NCBI RefSeq assembly: GCF_016888005.1
Contig: NZ_JAFDVE010000010.1
Coordinates: forward strand, 32,978 to 96,977
Length of the DNA stretch: 64,000 nucleotides
DNA from: Phycicoccus sp. CSK15P-2
Lineage (GTDB): Bacteria; Actinomycetota; Actinomycetes; Actinomycetales; Dermatophilaceae
Reading direction: 5' to 3'
Each line of letters opens with the position of its first letter. Position 1 is the stretch's first letter. The notes beneath the pieces were generated by a model. It saw only the letters and a program-made list of their open reading frames with translations, had not been told where the DNA came from and made no database searches. Shown here piece after piece: positions 26,435 to 35,836 of the stretch. The position numbers and the translations under genes are program-made.

Positions 26435-26745
26435 TTCTGCTCACCCATTCCGCTCGGTTCGATCGCGTGCTGCAGCCCCGGACCGGCACCACGACGGCGG
26501 GGTGGCCGCTCTCCGAGATGCCCATTGCATCGCACCCCGGTGGCGCTGGCCACCGTCCAGCGGGCCCGGGATGGGAGGGCTTGGTCACACTCGGGCCGGC
26601 AGGCGAGACGTGGGTCACATGTACTGGCGGGTAGGGGTCCCGGGAGACGACTTCGCATGCGCGACAACGTTGTCAGTGGAGAAGTTCCGAGCAGAGAGGA
26701 AGGGGCGAGTCGCCGGCCTCACGACGCGCCTTCCCCGGACCCGCC
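26435..26745. other. Intergenic region between the second GH92 gene and pckG
   Basis: 311 nt that carry the pckG promoter and 5' leader on the minus strand and the downstream flank of the GH92 gene. I see no coding frame with family resemblance and no strong hairpin or long palindrome. Confidence 0.5.
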
Positions 26746-29700
26746 TCAGTCGACCGGTTCCAGCTGCTCGGCGGCGAGCCGGAGGCGCCGCGCCTGGGCT
26801 TCCACCTCGTCCTGCGTGGCGGTGCCCGCCGCGAGCACGTCGCGGGACGCCTCGAGCTGCTCGAGGAACACCCCGAAGTCGATCTCGTGGTACCGGTCGC
26901 CGTCGTCGGCGAGCGGGGCGTAGGTGTCGACGGCGTCCTGGAGGACCGCGAAGTCCACCGGGACGTCCTGCTCGGCAGAGGCGTCGGAGTCGACGAACGT
27001 CAGGCTGTCGATGTTCGCCACGTACGGGTGCCCCGAGTCGTAGGCGTCGGTACGCAGCACCAGCGCCAGCTCGTGCGTGCCCCGCAGCGGCTCCGGAAGC
27101 GTGATGGTCGCTGTGCCGGCGCTGGACCAGCTCGAGCCCGTCGTGGGCAGGGCGACGGTCGCGTACGGTTCCCCGGGGTCGTCCGGGTCGAACCCGTCGA
27201 CGTACAGGTCGATCGCCGAGTCACGCCCGCACCGGCCCGAGTTGTGGACGTAGTGGACGGACAGCTCGTCGTGGGCGGCCGGGCCGAGGTCGACCTCGGC
27301 GTAGGTGAGCCAGTCGCCGTCGTGCGTGCCGCCGACGTTCGTCACGGCGCCGTCGTCCCAGGTCGAGCTCTCCTTCTTGAGGCTGCCCCCGGAGGTCTCC
27401 GCCCAGTCCTCCGCCTCGACGGCGACCGCGCTGGGTGAGCCGGTGGTGAAAGTCAGGTTGTCGATGTTCGCCACGTAGGGGTGGCCGTCGTAGGCGTCCG
27501 TGCGCAGCCGCAGGTACACCTCGTGGGTGCCGCTGACGGTCCCCGGCAGCATCGCGGTGGCGATGCCGTCGTCGCCCCATCCCGACCCGGTCCGGGCGAG
27601 CCCGACCGTCGCGAACGGCTCACCGGGGTCGGCCGGGTCGAACTCGTCGAGGTAGACGTCGACCGCCGAGTTCTCACCGCACCGCGAGGAGTTGTTGACG
27701 TAGTGGACGGCCACCTCGCCGAGGTCGCGGTCACCGAAGTCGACGGGCCCGTAGGCGAGCCAGTCGCCGTCGTGCGTGCCACCGATGTTGGTCAGCGACT
27801 CCCCGCTCCACGTGCTGCTCTCGTTCTTCAGGCCGCCGCCGGAGTTCTCGGTCCAGTCCTCGGCCTCCACGACGACGCCGCCCAGGCCCGGGTCGACCGC
27901 ACCCGGGTCGTCCGCGCTGAGCCGGAACCAGTCGAAGTTCCCCACCCACGAGCGTCCGGACGGGGCGTGGAACACGAACGTGACCCGCTCGGCGTCGACG
28001 AGGGCCTGCGGGTCGCTCAGCCGCGCCGTCGTCTCGGCGTAGGTGCCCCAGGCGCCGGTGCCGGTGAGGTCGACGGCCGCCAGGAGCGCGCCGTCCGCGT
28101 CACCAGCGTGCACCTCCAGGGTGCTGGGCTGCTCCGACGCCGAGAAGTTCGTCGCGTAGCGGACCGACACGTAGCCCGGCTGCTCGTCGTCCTCGAAGTA
28201 CAGACCCTGGTACTGGACCCACGAGCCGTCCCGGACCCCACCCAGGTTGCCGGCCGAGCTGTTGGCCTCGTTCTTGAGCTCACCACCGGACCAGGCGTCG
28301 GAGTCCTCGCCCTGCAGCACGCGGAAGCCGCCCTCGTCGATGGCGAGACCGTCGATCGCCGCCTGCAGCGCGTCGGCCCCGAAGCGCAGGTCGACACTGG
28401 AGGCGTCGTCGTCGGCCAGCAGCTCACGCGCGGTGTCGAGCGCGTCCTGCAGGGCCGTGAAGGACCGCAGCGAGTAGCTGGCCCGCCGGACCTCGGCGGC
28501 CCGGTCGACCAACGCCTGGAGCTCGACACGCTCCGCCGCCGCGACGGAGAGCCGGAGCGGCGACCGGTTGGACACGCCCTGCCCGTGCACCTCCGAGGCC
28601 CGGACGCGACCGGTGAACGCGCGGTCCGTGAACGCCACGTAGAAGCGGGCGTCGGCCGTGGCGGACCCGCGGAGGGTGACCCGTGCGGTCGTCCCGCCGG
28701 TGACGGTGACCTTCGCGCGGACGCTGCTCGGCAGGCCCTTGACGGTCGCGGCGCCCCAGCGCGTCAGGTCCCGGCCCCGGGGGCCGGCGAACCGGGCGCC
28801 ACGGTGCAGCCGCAGCGTGACCGAGGCGTCGACGCCGCCGTCGGCCGCGGCCTCGACGACCATCGGGTCGGCGGTGACGACCGGCGGCTCGGGGGCCTCG
28901 TCGGACGCCGTGCTCATCGAGTAGGCGGGGTCGGTGGTGGAGCCCCACCGGCTGGGCCGGTCGCTCATCCGGAAGGTGAGGTCGCCGCCCCCCACGATGT
29001 CGGCGTAGTCGACCCAGGTGTTGCCGAACCGCTTGCCGTCCAGCGTCGCCGACCTGATGTAGAAGTCGTCGGTCGAGACCCCGCGGGCCCGGATCGTGAA
29101 GCGGCGGCCGCTGTCGTAGGAGATGACCGCCGAGTCGAAGAACGGCGAGCCGATCTGCAGCTGCGAGGACCCGGACGTCACCGGGAACAGGCCGAGCGCG
29201 GCGGCGACGAACATCGTCGACATCGTGCCGGCGTCGTTGTCCATCGTCGGGAGCAGGCCCTGGGGGCTGAGCTTGTAGACCTGCGTCTTCACCGGCGGAG
29301 TGAACTCCCCACCGCCACTGGGGGCCTCGCTCGTGCTGCCCGTGCCCAGGTAGCGGTTCCAGGTCTCCTTCGTGTAGATCGCGCGGACCCACTTCTGGGT
29401 CAGGCTCGGCTCCCCGACGTAGTTGAAGAGGTACGGCGCCTGCAGGTCGATCTCGTTGGAGTTGGAGTGCAGCATGCCGGAGCCGTCGTCCGGGGCGTCC
29501 TCGCCGAACATGTGCCGGAGGGCGAGCAGGGTGGCGTCCCGGCCGCCCGTGGCGTCGACGAGGGCGTCCATGTCGTACGCGTCGTACCAGTGGTACTGCC
29601 ACAGCGTGCCCTGGTAGAGGCGGGCTGCCTCGAACCTCTCGTAGTCGGCGTCGACCCAGTCGCCGTCGCCGTTCCGCGGGGTGAGCACACCCACCTCGGT

Positions 29701-31365
29701 GCCGTCCTCCGCCGTCCAGGCACCGGGCTTGACGAGGTTCTGGATCGGGAGCGCGGCCTGCCGGCGCAGCTCAGCTGCCTCGTCGTCCTTGCCGAGCGCG
29801 TCGGCGACCTCGGCCAGCGCCCACTGGTCGTAGCCCAGCTGCACGGCGTCACCGGGACGGTCCGGGATGTAGCCGCGGGCCAGGTCGTCCTCGCTGTAGC
29901 CGCCGACGAGCCGCTCGATACCAGGGTAGGCCTCGTCCAGCCGGTCCAGCCCGGTGTAGCCCTTGTTCAGCGCGTCCGCGAGGACCAGCGCCGAGCGCTC
30001 CCACCGGATCGTGGGGGCGGCGTGCATGAGGCTGCCGAGGTTCCTGCCGCCGGCGGCCTCGGCGTCGGCGAACAGGTAGACCATCGACTGCACCATGTCG
30101 CGGTACATCTCGGGGTCGATGTAGGAGAAGACCGAGTACTTGCGGAAGTCGTCCCAGGTGGACCAGCCGTCGTAGTACGTGAAGCCCTGCGCGGAGTGCA
30201 CCCGGCCGTCGACACCGCGATAGGTGCCGGAGGTGCTCGTCGTGTTCGCCGGGAGCGCGAACATCCGGTACAGGTGCGTGTAGAACAGCTTCTTCAGCTC
30301 ACCGGTCGGGTCCGTGGCCACCGAGCCGGTGACCGCGACCTTGCCGAGCCTGTCGTTCCACACGTCGTGGCTCTCGGTGCGGATGTCGTCGAACGACCTC
30401 TCGCCCAGCTCGACCCGCTGGTCGGTCCTCGCCTGCGCGGCACTGATCGGGGACAGCGTGACGCGCAGCTCGATGTCGCCGGCGTCGGCCGGGTCGAAGG
30501 TCAGGACGGCACCGGTGTCCCGCCCCTCCCGGCGGGTGGCGTCGGTGAGGCCGCCTGCGTCGTCCCACGTCCGCACACCGGTGACCGGCTGACCGGTCTC
30601 GGCGTGGTAGTGGAGCGTGTACGACGCGTTGTAGAAGTGGCCGACGATCGTGCCGCTCAGCGCGGCGCGGCCGTCCTCCAGCATGGTCACGCGCAGGTCC
30701 GACGCCACGCGGCGGGTGTTGTTCGTGCTGAGGTCGACGACCAGCGATGGCGTCGAACCCTGGGGGAAGGAGTAGTGGTGCGCGCCGGAGCGGACGGTCG
30801 CGGCGACCTGCGCGTCGATGGTCCCCGCGGCGTCACCGATACCGCCGTCCTCGCCCGCGATGTTGCCCAGCCCGACCCGGTAGTACCCGGGCTCGGCGTC
30901 CTCGTCGTCGTGCGAGAACGAGTGGGCGTAGGTGCTCGTCGCGGGTCGTGAGGTGTAGCTGCCCGACGTCGGCACGACGAGGATGTCGCCGCCACCACCG
31001 GAGCCGCCCACGCCGTCGAGGTTGGTGTGGGTGAACCCGAGGATGTGGTCCTCGGTGTACTCGTACCCCGTGTGGTTGCGCTCCGGGTAGGTCCGGGGGT
31101 TGACCTTGGCCAGCCCGTTGGGGGCCTGGGCGCCCGGCATGTCGTTGCCGTCGTCCTCCTGCGTGCCCACGAACGGGTCCACCAAGGCGGTGTAGTCGGT
31201 CGTGGATGGTCCGGGCCACGGCCACGTCGCCGGTGCGGCGGCCACGGGTGCGGCCGCCGCGGGGGCGGCTCCGACGGTGCACAGCGTCGCGGACACCAGA
31301 GCGGCGAGGCGTTGCGCCCAACGGCGTGGGGGTCGGTTCTCAGCAGGGGCGTCGCCGGATGTCAC
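26746..31365 (-). CDS. Giant secreted GH92 alpha-mannosidase with CBM6-like modules
   Basis: 1539-residue secreted multidomain enzyme. After an N-terminal Arg-rich tail and signal peptide (LAALVSATLCTVGAAPAAAA) comes the GH92 core from LVDPFVGTQEDDGNDMPGAQ. The signature near the end of the core is MDNDAGTMSTMFVAAALGL, a variant of the usual GNDDxGxMSAW. Then follow an Ig-like linker, a short helical bundle, and three CBM6-like beta-sandwich modules, of which the last two are near copies (VEAEDWTENSGGGLKNESS and VEAEDWAETSGGSLKKESS). A helical tail ends the protein. It probably binds and trims mannose-containing polysaccharide. The GTG start at 31365 has a GH92-shared palindrome about 105 bp upstream. 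Confidence 0.88.
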   Translation of the reverse strand: MTSGDAPAENRPPRRWAQRLAALVSATLCTVGAAPAAAAPVAAAPATWPWPGPSTTDYTALVDPFVGTQEDDGNDMPGAQAPNGLAKVNPRTYPERNHTGYEYTEDHILGFTHTNLDGVGGSGGGGDILVVPTSGSYTSRPATSTYAHSFSHDDEDAEPGYYRVGLGNIAGEDGGIGDAAGTIDAQVAATVRSGAHHYSFPQGSTPSLVVDLSTNNTRRVASDLRVTMLEDGRAALSGTIVGHFYNASYTLHYHAETGQPVTGVRTWDDAGGLTDATRREGRDTGAVLTFDPADAGDIELRVTLSPISAAQARTDQRVELGERSFDDIRTESHDVWNDRLGKVAVTGSVATDPTGELKKLFYTHLYRMFALPANTTSTSGTYRGVDGRVHSAQGFTYYDGWSTWDDFRKYSVFSYIDPEMYRDMVQSMVYLFADAEAAGGRNLGSLMHAAPTIRWERSALVLADALNKGYTGLDRLDEAYPGIERLVGGYSEDDLARGYIPDRPGDAVQLGYDQWALAEVADALGKDDEAAELRRQAALPIQNLVKPGAWTAEDGTEVGVLTPRNGDGDWVDADYERFEAARLYQGTLWQYHWYDAYDMDALVDATGGRDATLLALRHMFGEDAPDDGSGMLHSNSNEIDLQAPYLFNYVGEPSLTQKWVRAIYTKETWNRYLGTGSTSEAPSGGGEFTPPVKTQVYKLSPQGLLPTMDNDAGTMSTMFVAAALGLFPVTSGSSQLQIGSPFFDSAVISYDSGRRFTIRARGVSTDDFYIRSATLDGKRFGNTWVDYADIVGGGDLTFRMSDRPSRWGSTTDPAYSMSTASDEAPEPPVVTADPMVVEAAADGGVDASVTLRLHRGARFAGPRGRDLTRWGAATVKGLPSSVRAKVTVTGGTTARVTLRGSATADARFYVAFTDRAFTGRVRASEVHGQGVSNRSPLRLSVAAAERVELQALVDRAAEVRRASYSLRSFTALQDALDTARELLADDDASSVDLRFGADALQAAIDGLAIDEGGFRVLQGEDSDAWSGGELKNEANSSAGNLGGVRDGSWVQYQGLYFEDDEQPGYVSVRYATNFSASEQPSTLEVHAGDADGALLAAVDLTGTGAWGTYAETTARLSDPQALVDAERVTFVFHAPSGRSWVGNFDWFRLSADDPGAVDPGLGGVVVEAEDWTENSGGGLKNESSTWSGESLTNIGGTHDGDWLAYGPVDFGDRDLGEVAVHYVNNSSRCGENSAVDVYLDEFDPADPGEPFATVGLARTGSGWGDDGIATAMLPGTVSGTHEVYLRLRTDAYDGHPYVANIDNLTFTTGSPSAVAVEAEDWAETSGGSLKKESSTWDDGAVTNVGGTHDGDWLTYAEVDLGPAAHDELSVHYVHNSGRCGRDSAIDLYVDGFDPDDPGEPYATVALPTTGSSWSSAGTATITLPEPLRGTHELALVLRTDAYDSGHPYVANIDSLTFVDSDASAEQDVPVDFAVLQDAVDTYAPLADDGDRYHEIDFGVFLEQLEASRDVLAAGTATQDEVEAQARRLRLAAEQLEPVD
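27000..27860 (-). repeat. Tandem duplicated CBM6-like coding units (about 420 bp each)
   Basis: Two consecutive units inside the GH92 gene encode nearly the same module; GGTHDGDWLAYG/GGTHDGDWLTYA, HYVNNSSRCGENSAVD/HYVHNSGRCGRDSAID and HPYVANIDNLTF/HPYVANIDSLTF recur in order. High similarity suggests a fairly recent internal duplication. Confidence 0.8.
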
Positions 31366-31461
31366 AGAGGCACTCCACGTCGAAGGTCCCGGGGCCACAC
31401 CGCCCCAGCGCGCAGACCGTACCAAGGGGGCATCGGCGCAGGTCCACCACGTCGGACGCGT

Positions 31462-31478
31462 CTGTCCTGTTCGGACAG
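31462..31478. promoter_or_regulatory. Palindromic operator candidate upstream of the second GH92 gene
   Basis: CTGTCC-TGTTC-GGACAG. Arms are identical to those of the palindrome at 8581-8597 and the position relative to the gene start is similar. A further half-site GGACAG follows at 31485. Confidence 0.6.
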
Positions 31479-31530
31479 CCAGGTGGACAGCGACCCGTCC
31501 GCCCCGGAGCCCGGCAGACGCCTCCGGGGG

Positions 31531-32361
31531 TTACGAGGACCGCGGAGGCCCGGCGGCGCTCCGCCCGGAGAGGCCGGAGGACCCCCGTGGGGCGTCCGCG
31601 ACCTCGACGGCGAGCCGGTCCAGCTCGCGGGCCGCGTCGGCCTGCGGGGCACCACCACCGCGGTGGGCGGGCCACCACCACGCAGCCGTCGGCGGGCTGG
31701 GTGGGTCCGGGTATCGGTCGAGCAGCTCCTCGACGAGGCTCCTCAGCGCCTCGTGCAGCCTGCCCGTCAGCTCGGCCGGCGTCTCCCCCGGTCGTGGCGA
31801 CAGCGGCTCGCCGACGACGACACCCACCCATCGACCGCGTCGCAGGGACCAGCGGGGGCCGACGGTGGACACACGGTGCAGGCCCCAGTGCGCCACCGGC
31901 ACGAGCGGCGCCCCGGTCCGCAGGGCGAGGAAGGCGGCTCCGTCCTTGAGGTCGGCGCGGTCCTTGAGGGCGAAGGCATGCCCCACGGTCGCCTCGGGAT
32001 AGACGCCGACGACCTCGCCACGGGCGAGGGCGCGAGCGGCCGTCCGGGCGGCGGCCGCTCCGGAGCGCCGGTCGACCGGGATGTGGCGCATCGCCCTCAT
32101 GAGGGGGGACGCGACCGGCCACCGGAAGACCGCCTGCTTGGCCATGAACCGGACGAGGCGGCCCCGGTCCACGGCGGGGACCCCGACGACGAGAAAGTCG
32201 ACGAAGCTCTGGTGGTTGGCCGCGAGGACGGCCGGGCCGCTCGCCGGCACGTGCTCGGCGCCGCGGACGTCGAGACGCAGCCCGAGCAGCCTGAAGGCGA
32301 GCCGGGCCACGCGCACGACCACGCGGTACACGACATCGTTCACGGCCGTCGTTCGGCGCAT
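31531..32361 (-). CDS. 1-acyl-sn-glycerol-3-phosphate acyltransferase-like protein (PlsC family)
   Basis: 276 residues. Acyltransferase motif I is NHQSFVDF (H-x4-D); motif III is VYPEATVGHAF in place of the usual FPEGTRS; VPVAHWG is motif IV. It has one N-terminal hydrophobic stretch (VVVRVARLAFRLLGLRL). It probably acylates lysophosphatidate or a related lipid at the inner membrane. The tail after residue 225 is low in conservation. The ATG at 32361 is divergent from the MFS gene. Confidence 0.83.
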   Translation of the reverse strand: MRRTTAVNDVVYRVVVRVARLAFRLLGLRLDVRGAEHVPASGPAVLAANHQSFVDFLVVGVPAVDRGRLVRFMAKQAVFRWPVASPLMRAMRHIPVDRRSGAAAARTAARALARGEVVGVYPEATVGHAFALKDRADLKDGAAFLALRTGAPLVPVAHWGLHRVSTVGPRWSLRRGRWVGVVVGEPLSPRPGETPAELTGRLHEALRSLVEELLDRYPDPPSPPTAAWWWPAHRGGGAPQADAARELDRLAVEVADAPRGSSGLSGRSAAGPPRSS

Positions 32362-32480
32362 GCCACCTCGGTGGATGTCCACCCTGGCCACCCACCGGGC
32401 GCCGCCTGCGGACCGGCGGGTAGCGTCCGTCGGGCGCCGTCCCCCGCCCCGGCGTCCGCCGGTGAGACGTGGAGGTGCAG

Positions 32481-33701
32481 ATGCGAACGGCGCCTTCGCA
32501 CCGTCCTGCCGTCGGCGTCGTCGCGCTGGGCATCGTCGTCCTCGCGCTCTCCCTGCGTGGCCCGATCGTCGCGGTGACGCCGGTGCTCTCGCAGGTGGCC
32601 GACGACCTCGGTCTCGGCCGGGGAGGCGCCGGCCTTCTCGCCACCCTGCCCGTCCTCGCGTTCGCGGTCCTCTCCCCCGCCGCCGCACTGGTCATCCGGC
32701 GTCTGGGACCGGAGGCCGCGGTGGTCCTCGCGCTCGGCGGGGTGCTGGTGAGCCAGCTCGTGCGGTCGGTCCCGACGGCACCGACCGTGTTCGCCGGCAC
32801 CATCGGTCTCGGCGTGGCCATCACCGTGGGAAACATCGTCGTGCCGGTCCTCATCCAGCGAGACGTCGCACCAGCCCGGGTGGGGGCGATGACCGGTCTC
32901 TACGCCGCGGTGCTCAACGTCGGCACCCTGCTCACGACGCTCGCGACCGCGCCGCTCGCGGCGCTCGTCGGCTGGCCCGGCGCGCTGGCGTCCTGGGCGT
33001 CCCTCGCCGTCGTGGGTCTCGTCGTCTGGGCGGTCATCCTGCGCCGCAGGCCCGCTGTACCGGAGGACCATCGGGCTTCGCCCGCCCCGGCCGAGCGCGC
33101 GCCCTCGCGGCCGGTCACGCGGCTCGGCGTCACCTGGCTGCTGGGGCTGACGTTCTGCGTGCAAGCGTTCTCCTACTTCGGGTTCACGACCTGGCTGCCC
33201 ACGTACCTCGTCGACACCACCGGCTCCGCCCCGACCGGTGCGGGGGCCCTGGCCTCCACGTTCCAGGCGTGGGGCATCCTCGGCAGCCTGCTCGTACCCG
33301 TGCTCGCGCGGCTCACCGACCCGCGCTGGACGGCCGCCGTGGTGGGGAGCCTGTGGGTGTCGCTGTCGGTCGGTGTGGTCCTCGCTCCCGGTGCCCTCAG
33401 CCTCTGGCTGGCGCTCGGCGGGGTCGCGCAGGCCGGCGGTTTCGTCGTCGTGTTCAGCACGGTCGCGTACGCCGCACGGGACTCCCGCGAGACGGCGGGC
33501 ATGTCCGCGCTCGTGCAGAGCCTCGGCTACGTCGCCGCGGCTGGCGCCGGCCCGGCCCTCGGCGCGCTCCACACCGTCACCGGGGCGTGGGACGTGCCGC
33601 TGCTCCTCCTCGTCGGCACGACCTCTCTCTACGCCGTCCTGTCGGTCACCGCCGTGCTGCAGGTGCAGCGTAGGGCCGTCCCCGACGTCGCACCTCGCTG
33701 A
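32481..33701 (+). CDS. Major facilitator superfamily transporter (CynX/NimT-like)
   Basis: 406 residues with about twelve membrane segments. The N-terminal LALSLRGPIVAVTPVLSQVADDLGL, with GLLATLPVLAFAVLSPAA after it, is typical of the CynX/NimT group. Members export or import small anions or nitroimidazole-like drugs; the substrate here is unknown. GGAGG at 32471-32475 lies 5 nt before the ATG at 32481, which is preferred over the GTG at 32469. It is divergent from the PlsC gene. Confidence 0.86.
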   Translation: MRTAPSHRPAVGVVALGIVVLALSLRGPIVAVTPVLSQVADDLGLGRGGAGLLATLPVLAFAVLSPAAALVIRRLGPEAAVVLALGGVLVSQLVRSVPTAPTVFAGTIGLGVAITVGNIVVPVLIQRDVAPARVGAMTGLYAAVLNVGTLLTTLATAPLAALVGWPGALASWASLAVVGLVVWAVILRRRPAVPEDHRASPAPAERAPSRPVTRLGVTWLLGLTFCVQAFSYFGFTTWLPTYLVDTTGSAPTGAGALASTFQAWGILGSLLVPVLARLTDPRWTAAVVGSLWVSLSVGVVLAPGALSLWLALGGVAQAGGFVVVFSTVAYAARDSRETAGMSALVQSLGYVAAAGAGPALGALHTVTGAWDVPLLLLVGTTSLYAVLSVTAVLQVQRRAVPDVAPR

Positions 33702-33735
33702 CCCGCGTCCGGGCGTCCGCCGGGCCATCGACGCC

Positions 33736-35655
33736 TCACCCCGGTGGGGCCGGCGCCGTCTCTCCGGCGCTCCCCTCGCTCTGCGCCTCCAGGCGGATGA
33801 CGTGGAGCACGGCGTTGATGAGCGCGAGATGGGTGAACGCCTGGGGGAAGTTGCCGAGATGCTGGCCACTGTGCGGGTCGATCTCCTCGCCGTACAGCTC
33901 CAGGGGGCCGGCGAACGAGAGCAGCTTGGCGCACAGCTTGCGGGCCTTGCGGAACTCCCCGATCTCGCACAGCGCCGAGACCAGCCAGAACGAGCAGATC
34001 GTGAAGGACCCCTCCTCGCCGCTGAACCCGTCGTCGGTCTCCTCCACCTTGTAACGCAGGACGAGACCGTCAACCGTCAGCTCCTTGCGGATCGCCATGA
34101 CCGTCGCCCGGATGCGTGGGTCGTCAGGGGGCAGGAAGCGGACGAGCGGCGCCAGGAGCAGGGAGGCGTCGAGGGCACTGCTGCCGTAGTACTGGGTGAG
34201 GACGCCACGGTCGTCGACGCCGTGTTCGAGGATGTCGTCCTTGATCTCCTGGGCGGCGCGCTCCCACTCCTGCGCCTTCGCGGTCTCACCGCTCGTCCGG
34301 GCGAGCTTTGCGCCGCGGTCGACCGCGACCCAGCACATGATCTTCGAGGAGGTGAAGTGCTGGAGCTCGCCCCGGACCTCCCAGATCCCCGCGTCCGGCT
34401 CCCGCCAGTGCTCGAGGGCCTTGGCGACCTGGACGTCGAGGATGGGCCAGATGCGGTTGTCGAGGTGGTCCGCGGCCCGTGCGTGCAGGTAGACCGAGTC
34501 GAGCAGCGCGCCCCAGACGTCGTGCTGACGCTGGGCGTAGGCGGCGTTGCCGATCCGCACCGGTCGTGACCCCGCGTACCCGGGCAGGTGGTCCAGCTCC
34601 TCCTCGGTGAGCTCGGACTCCCCACCGATGCCGTACATGATCTGGAGGTCGTCGTCGCGCTCGGCGAGGTCGGCGATGAAGGAGAAGAAGTCCACGGCCT
34701 CCCAGTCGAACCCGAGCGAGTACATCCCCCACAGCGCGAAGGTGGAGTCACGCATCCAGCTGAAGCGGTAGTCGTAGTTGCGGCTGCCTCCGGGGGTCTC
34801 GGGCAGTGACGCACTGCCCGCGGCGACCACCGCCCCGGTGGGGGCGTAGGTGAGCCCCTTGAGCGTGAGGGCACTGCGCTGCAGGTAGCTGCGCCAGGGG
34901 TGGTCGGGGAAGCGCCCGCGGGCCAGCCAGTGCTGCCAGTGGTGTGCCGTCCACACCTGTTTGGCGTACGCCTCCTCGTAGGTCGTCGGCGGGACGGCGC
35001 CGCCCCACGACAGGGCCACGAACCGGGTGTCGCCGGCCTTGAGCAAGGTTCGGCTGCTGGCCTGGCCGCCCTCGAAGCCGAGCATCATGTCGGTCGTCAG
35101 GGTGAGCCGGACGTCCGACCCCTCGGCGCGGGCCTCACCCTGGTGGTAGCCCTCCCCGGTGTACTCCCAGGTCACCGGTGAGCGGCCGTAGTCGAGCACC
35201 GGCTCGCAGTCCATGACGGTCTGCACCTCGCCGGTCACGCATCGGACCGTGCGCAGGAGGATGTGCTCCGCCTCGTAGTCGGTCGGGGTGCGGGCATAGG
35301 TGCGCGAGCGGTCCTCCTCGTGGTGCCACGGCCCGAGGAGCAGGACGTCACGCACGATCATCCACCCGGTCGGGCTGCCCCAGCTCGTCTCGAGCACCAT
35401 CGTCCCGGGCAGGTACCGGCGGTCGGCCGGGACGCGCACGTCGAGCGGCGTGAGCCGGAACCGGCCCGCCCGCTTCCCGAGCACGGCCCCGAACACGCTC
35501 GGGGAGTCGAACCGCGGCACGCACATCCAGTCGACGGAGCCGCCGGGTGACATCAGCGCCGACACCTCGCCGTCGCTGAGGAACCCGTAGTCGCCGATGG
35601 GCACGGTGTCCGCGACCGGGGTGGGGGTGGTCGCGTGCGGCCTGTCGCCGTTCAT
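33736..35655 (-). CDS. GH15 family glycosidase (trehalase/glucoamylase-like)
   Basis: 639-residue cytosolic enzyme. N-terminal beta domain (IGDYGFLSDGEVSALMSPGGSVDW) and an (alpha/alpha)6 catalytic domain (SRNYDYRFSWMRDSTFALW). The putative acid lies in IWEVRGELQHF and the base in YGEEIDPHSGQHLGNFPQAF. It is most similar in layout to the phosphate-stimulated GH15 trehalase of mycobacteria, so trehalose turnover is likely; glucoamylase activity cannot be excluded. No signal peptide. The ATG at 35655 begins MNGDRPHATTP. Confidence 0.87.
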   Translation of the reverse strand: MNGDRPHATTPTPVADTVPIGDYGFLSDGEVSALMSPGGSVDWMCVPRFDSPSVFGAVLGKRAGRFRLTPLDVRVPADRRYLPGTMVLETSWGSPTGWMIVRDVLLLGPWHHEEDRSRTYARTPTDYEAEHILLRTVRCVTGEVQTVMDCEPVLDYGRSPVTWEYTGEGYHQGEARAEGSDVRLTLTTDMMLGFEGGQASSRTLLKAGDTRFVALSWGGAVPPTTYEEAYAKQVWTAHHWQHWLARGRFPDHPWRSYLQRSALTLKGLTYAPTGAVVAAGSASLPETPGGSRNYDYRFSWMRDSTFALWGMYSLGFDWEAVDFFSFIADLAERDDDLQIMYGIGGESELTEEELDHLPGYAGSRPVRIGNAAYAQRQHDVWGALLDSVYLHARAADHLDNRIWPILDVQVAKALEHWREPDAGIWEVRGELQHFTSSKIMCWVAVDRGAKLARTSGETAKAQEWERAAQEIKDDILEHGVDDRGVLTQYYGSSALDASLLLAPLVRFLPPDDPRIRATVMAIRKELTVDGLVLRYKVEETDDGFSGEEGSFTICSFWLVSALCEIGEFRKARKLCAKLLSFAGPLELYGEEIDPHSGQHLGNFPQAFTHLALINAVLHVIRLEAQSEGSAGETAPAPPG

Positions 35656-35836
35656 CGGCCCAGCATCTCGGTGAGCTGGGGAACCTGCAAGGGAAACCCG
35701 CTCTCGCCCGTCCGCGCCGTGCGTGGGCAGCAGCTCCACCGGGTCTGCGTCCCGACGATCGTGGGTACCCGTCGTCCTGGCCCGGTGCTCCGGTCCTGGA
35801 CGACGGGTCACGCCGCGACCCACGGCGGCGCGGGCG

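Noticed and set aside
27481..30951. Plus-strand open frame of about 1156 codons across the second GH92 gene
   Set aside because: Low-complexity antisense translation; the minus-strand frame has signal peptide, GH92 and CBM6-like modules.
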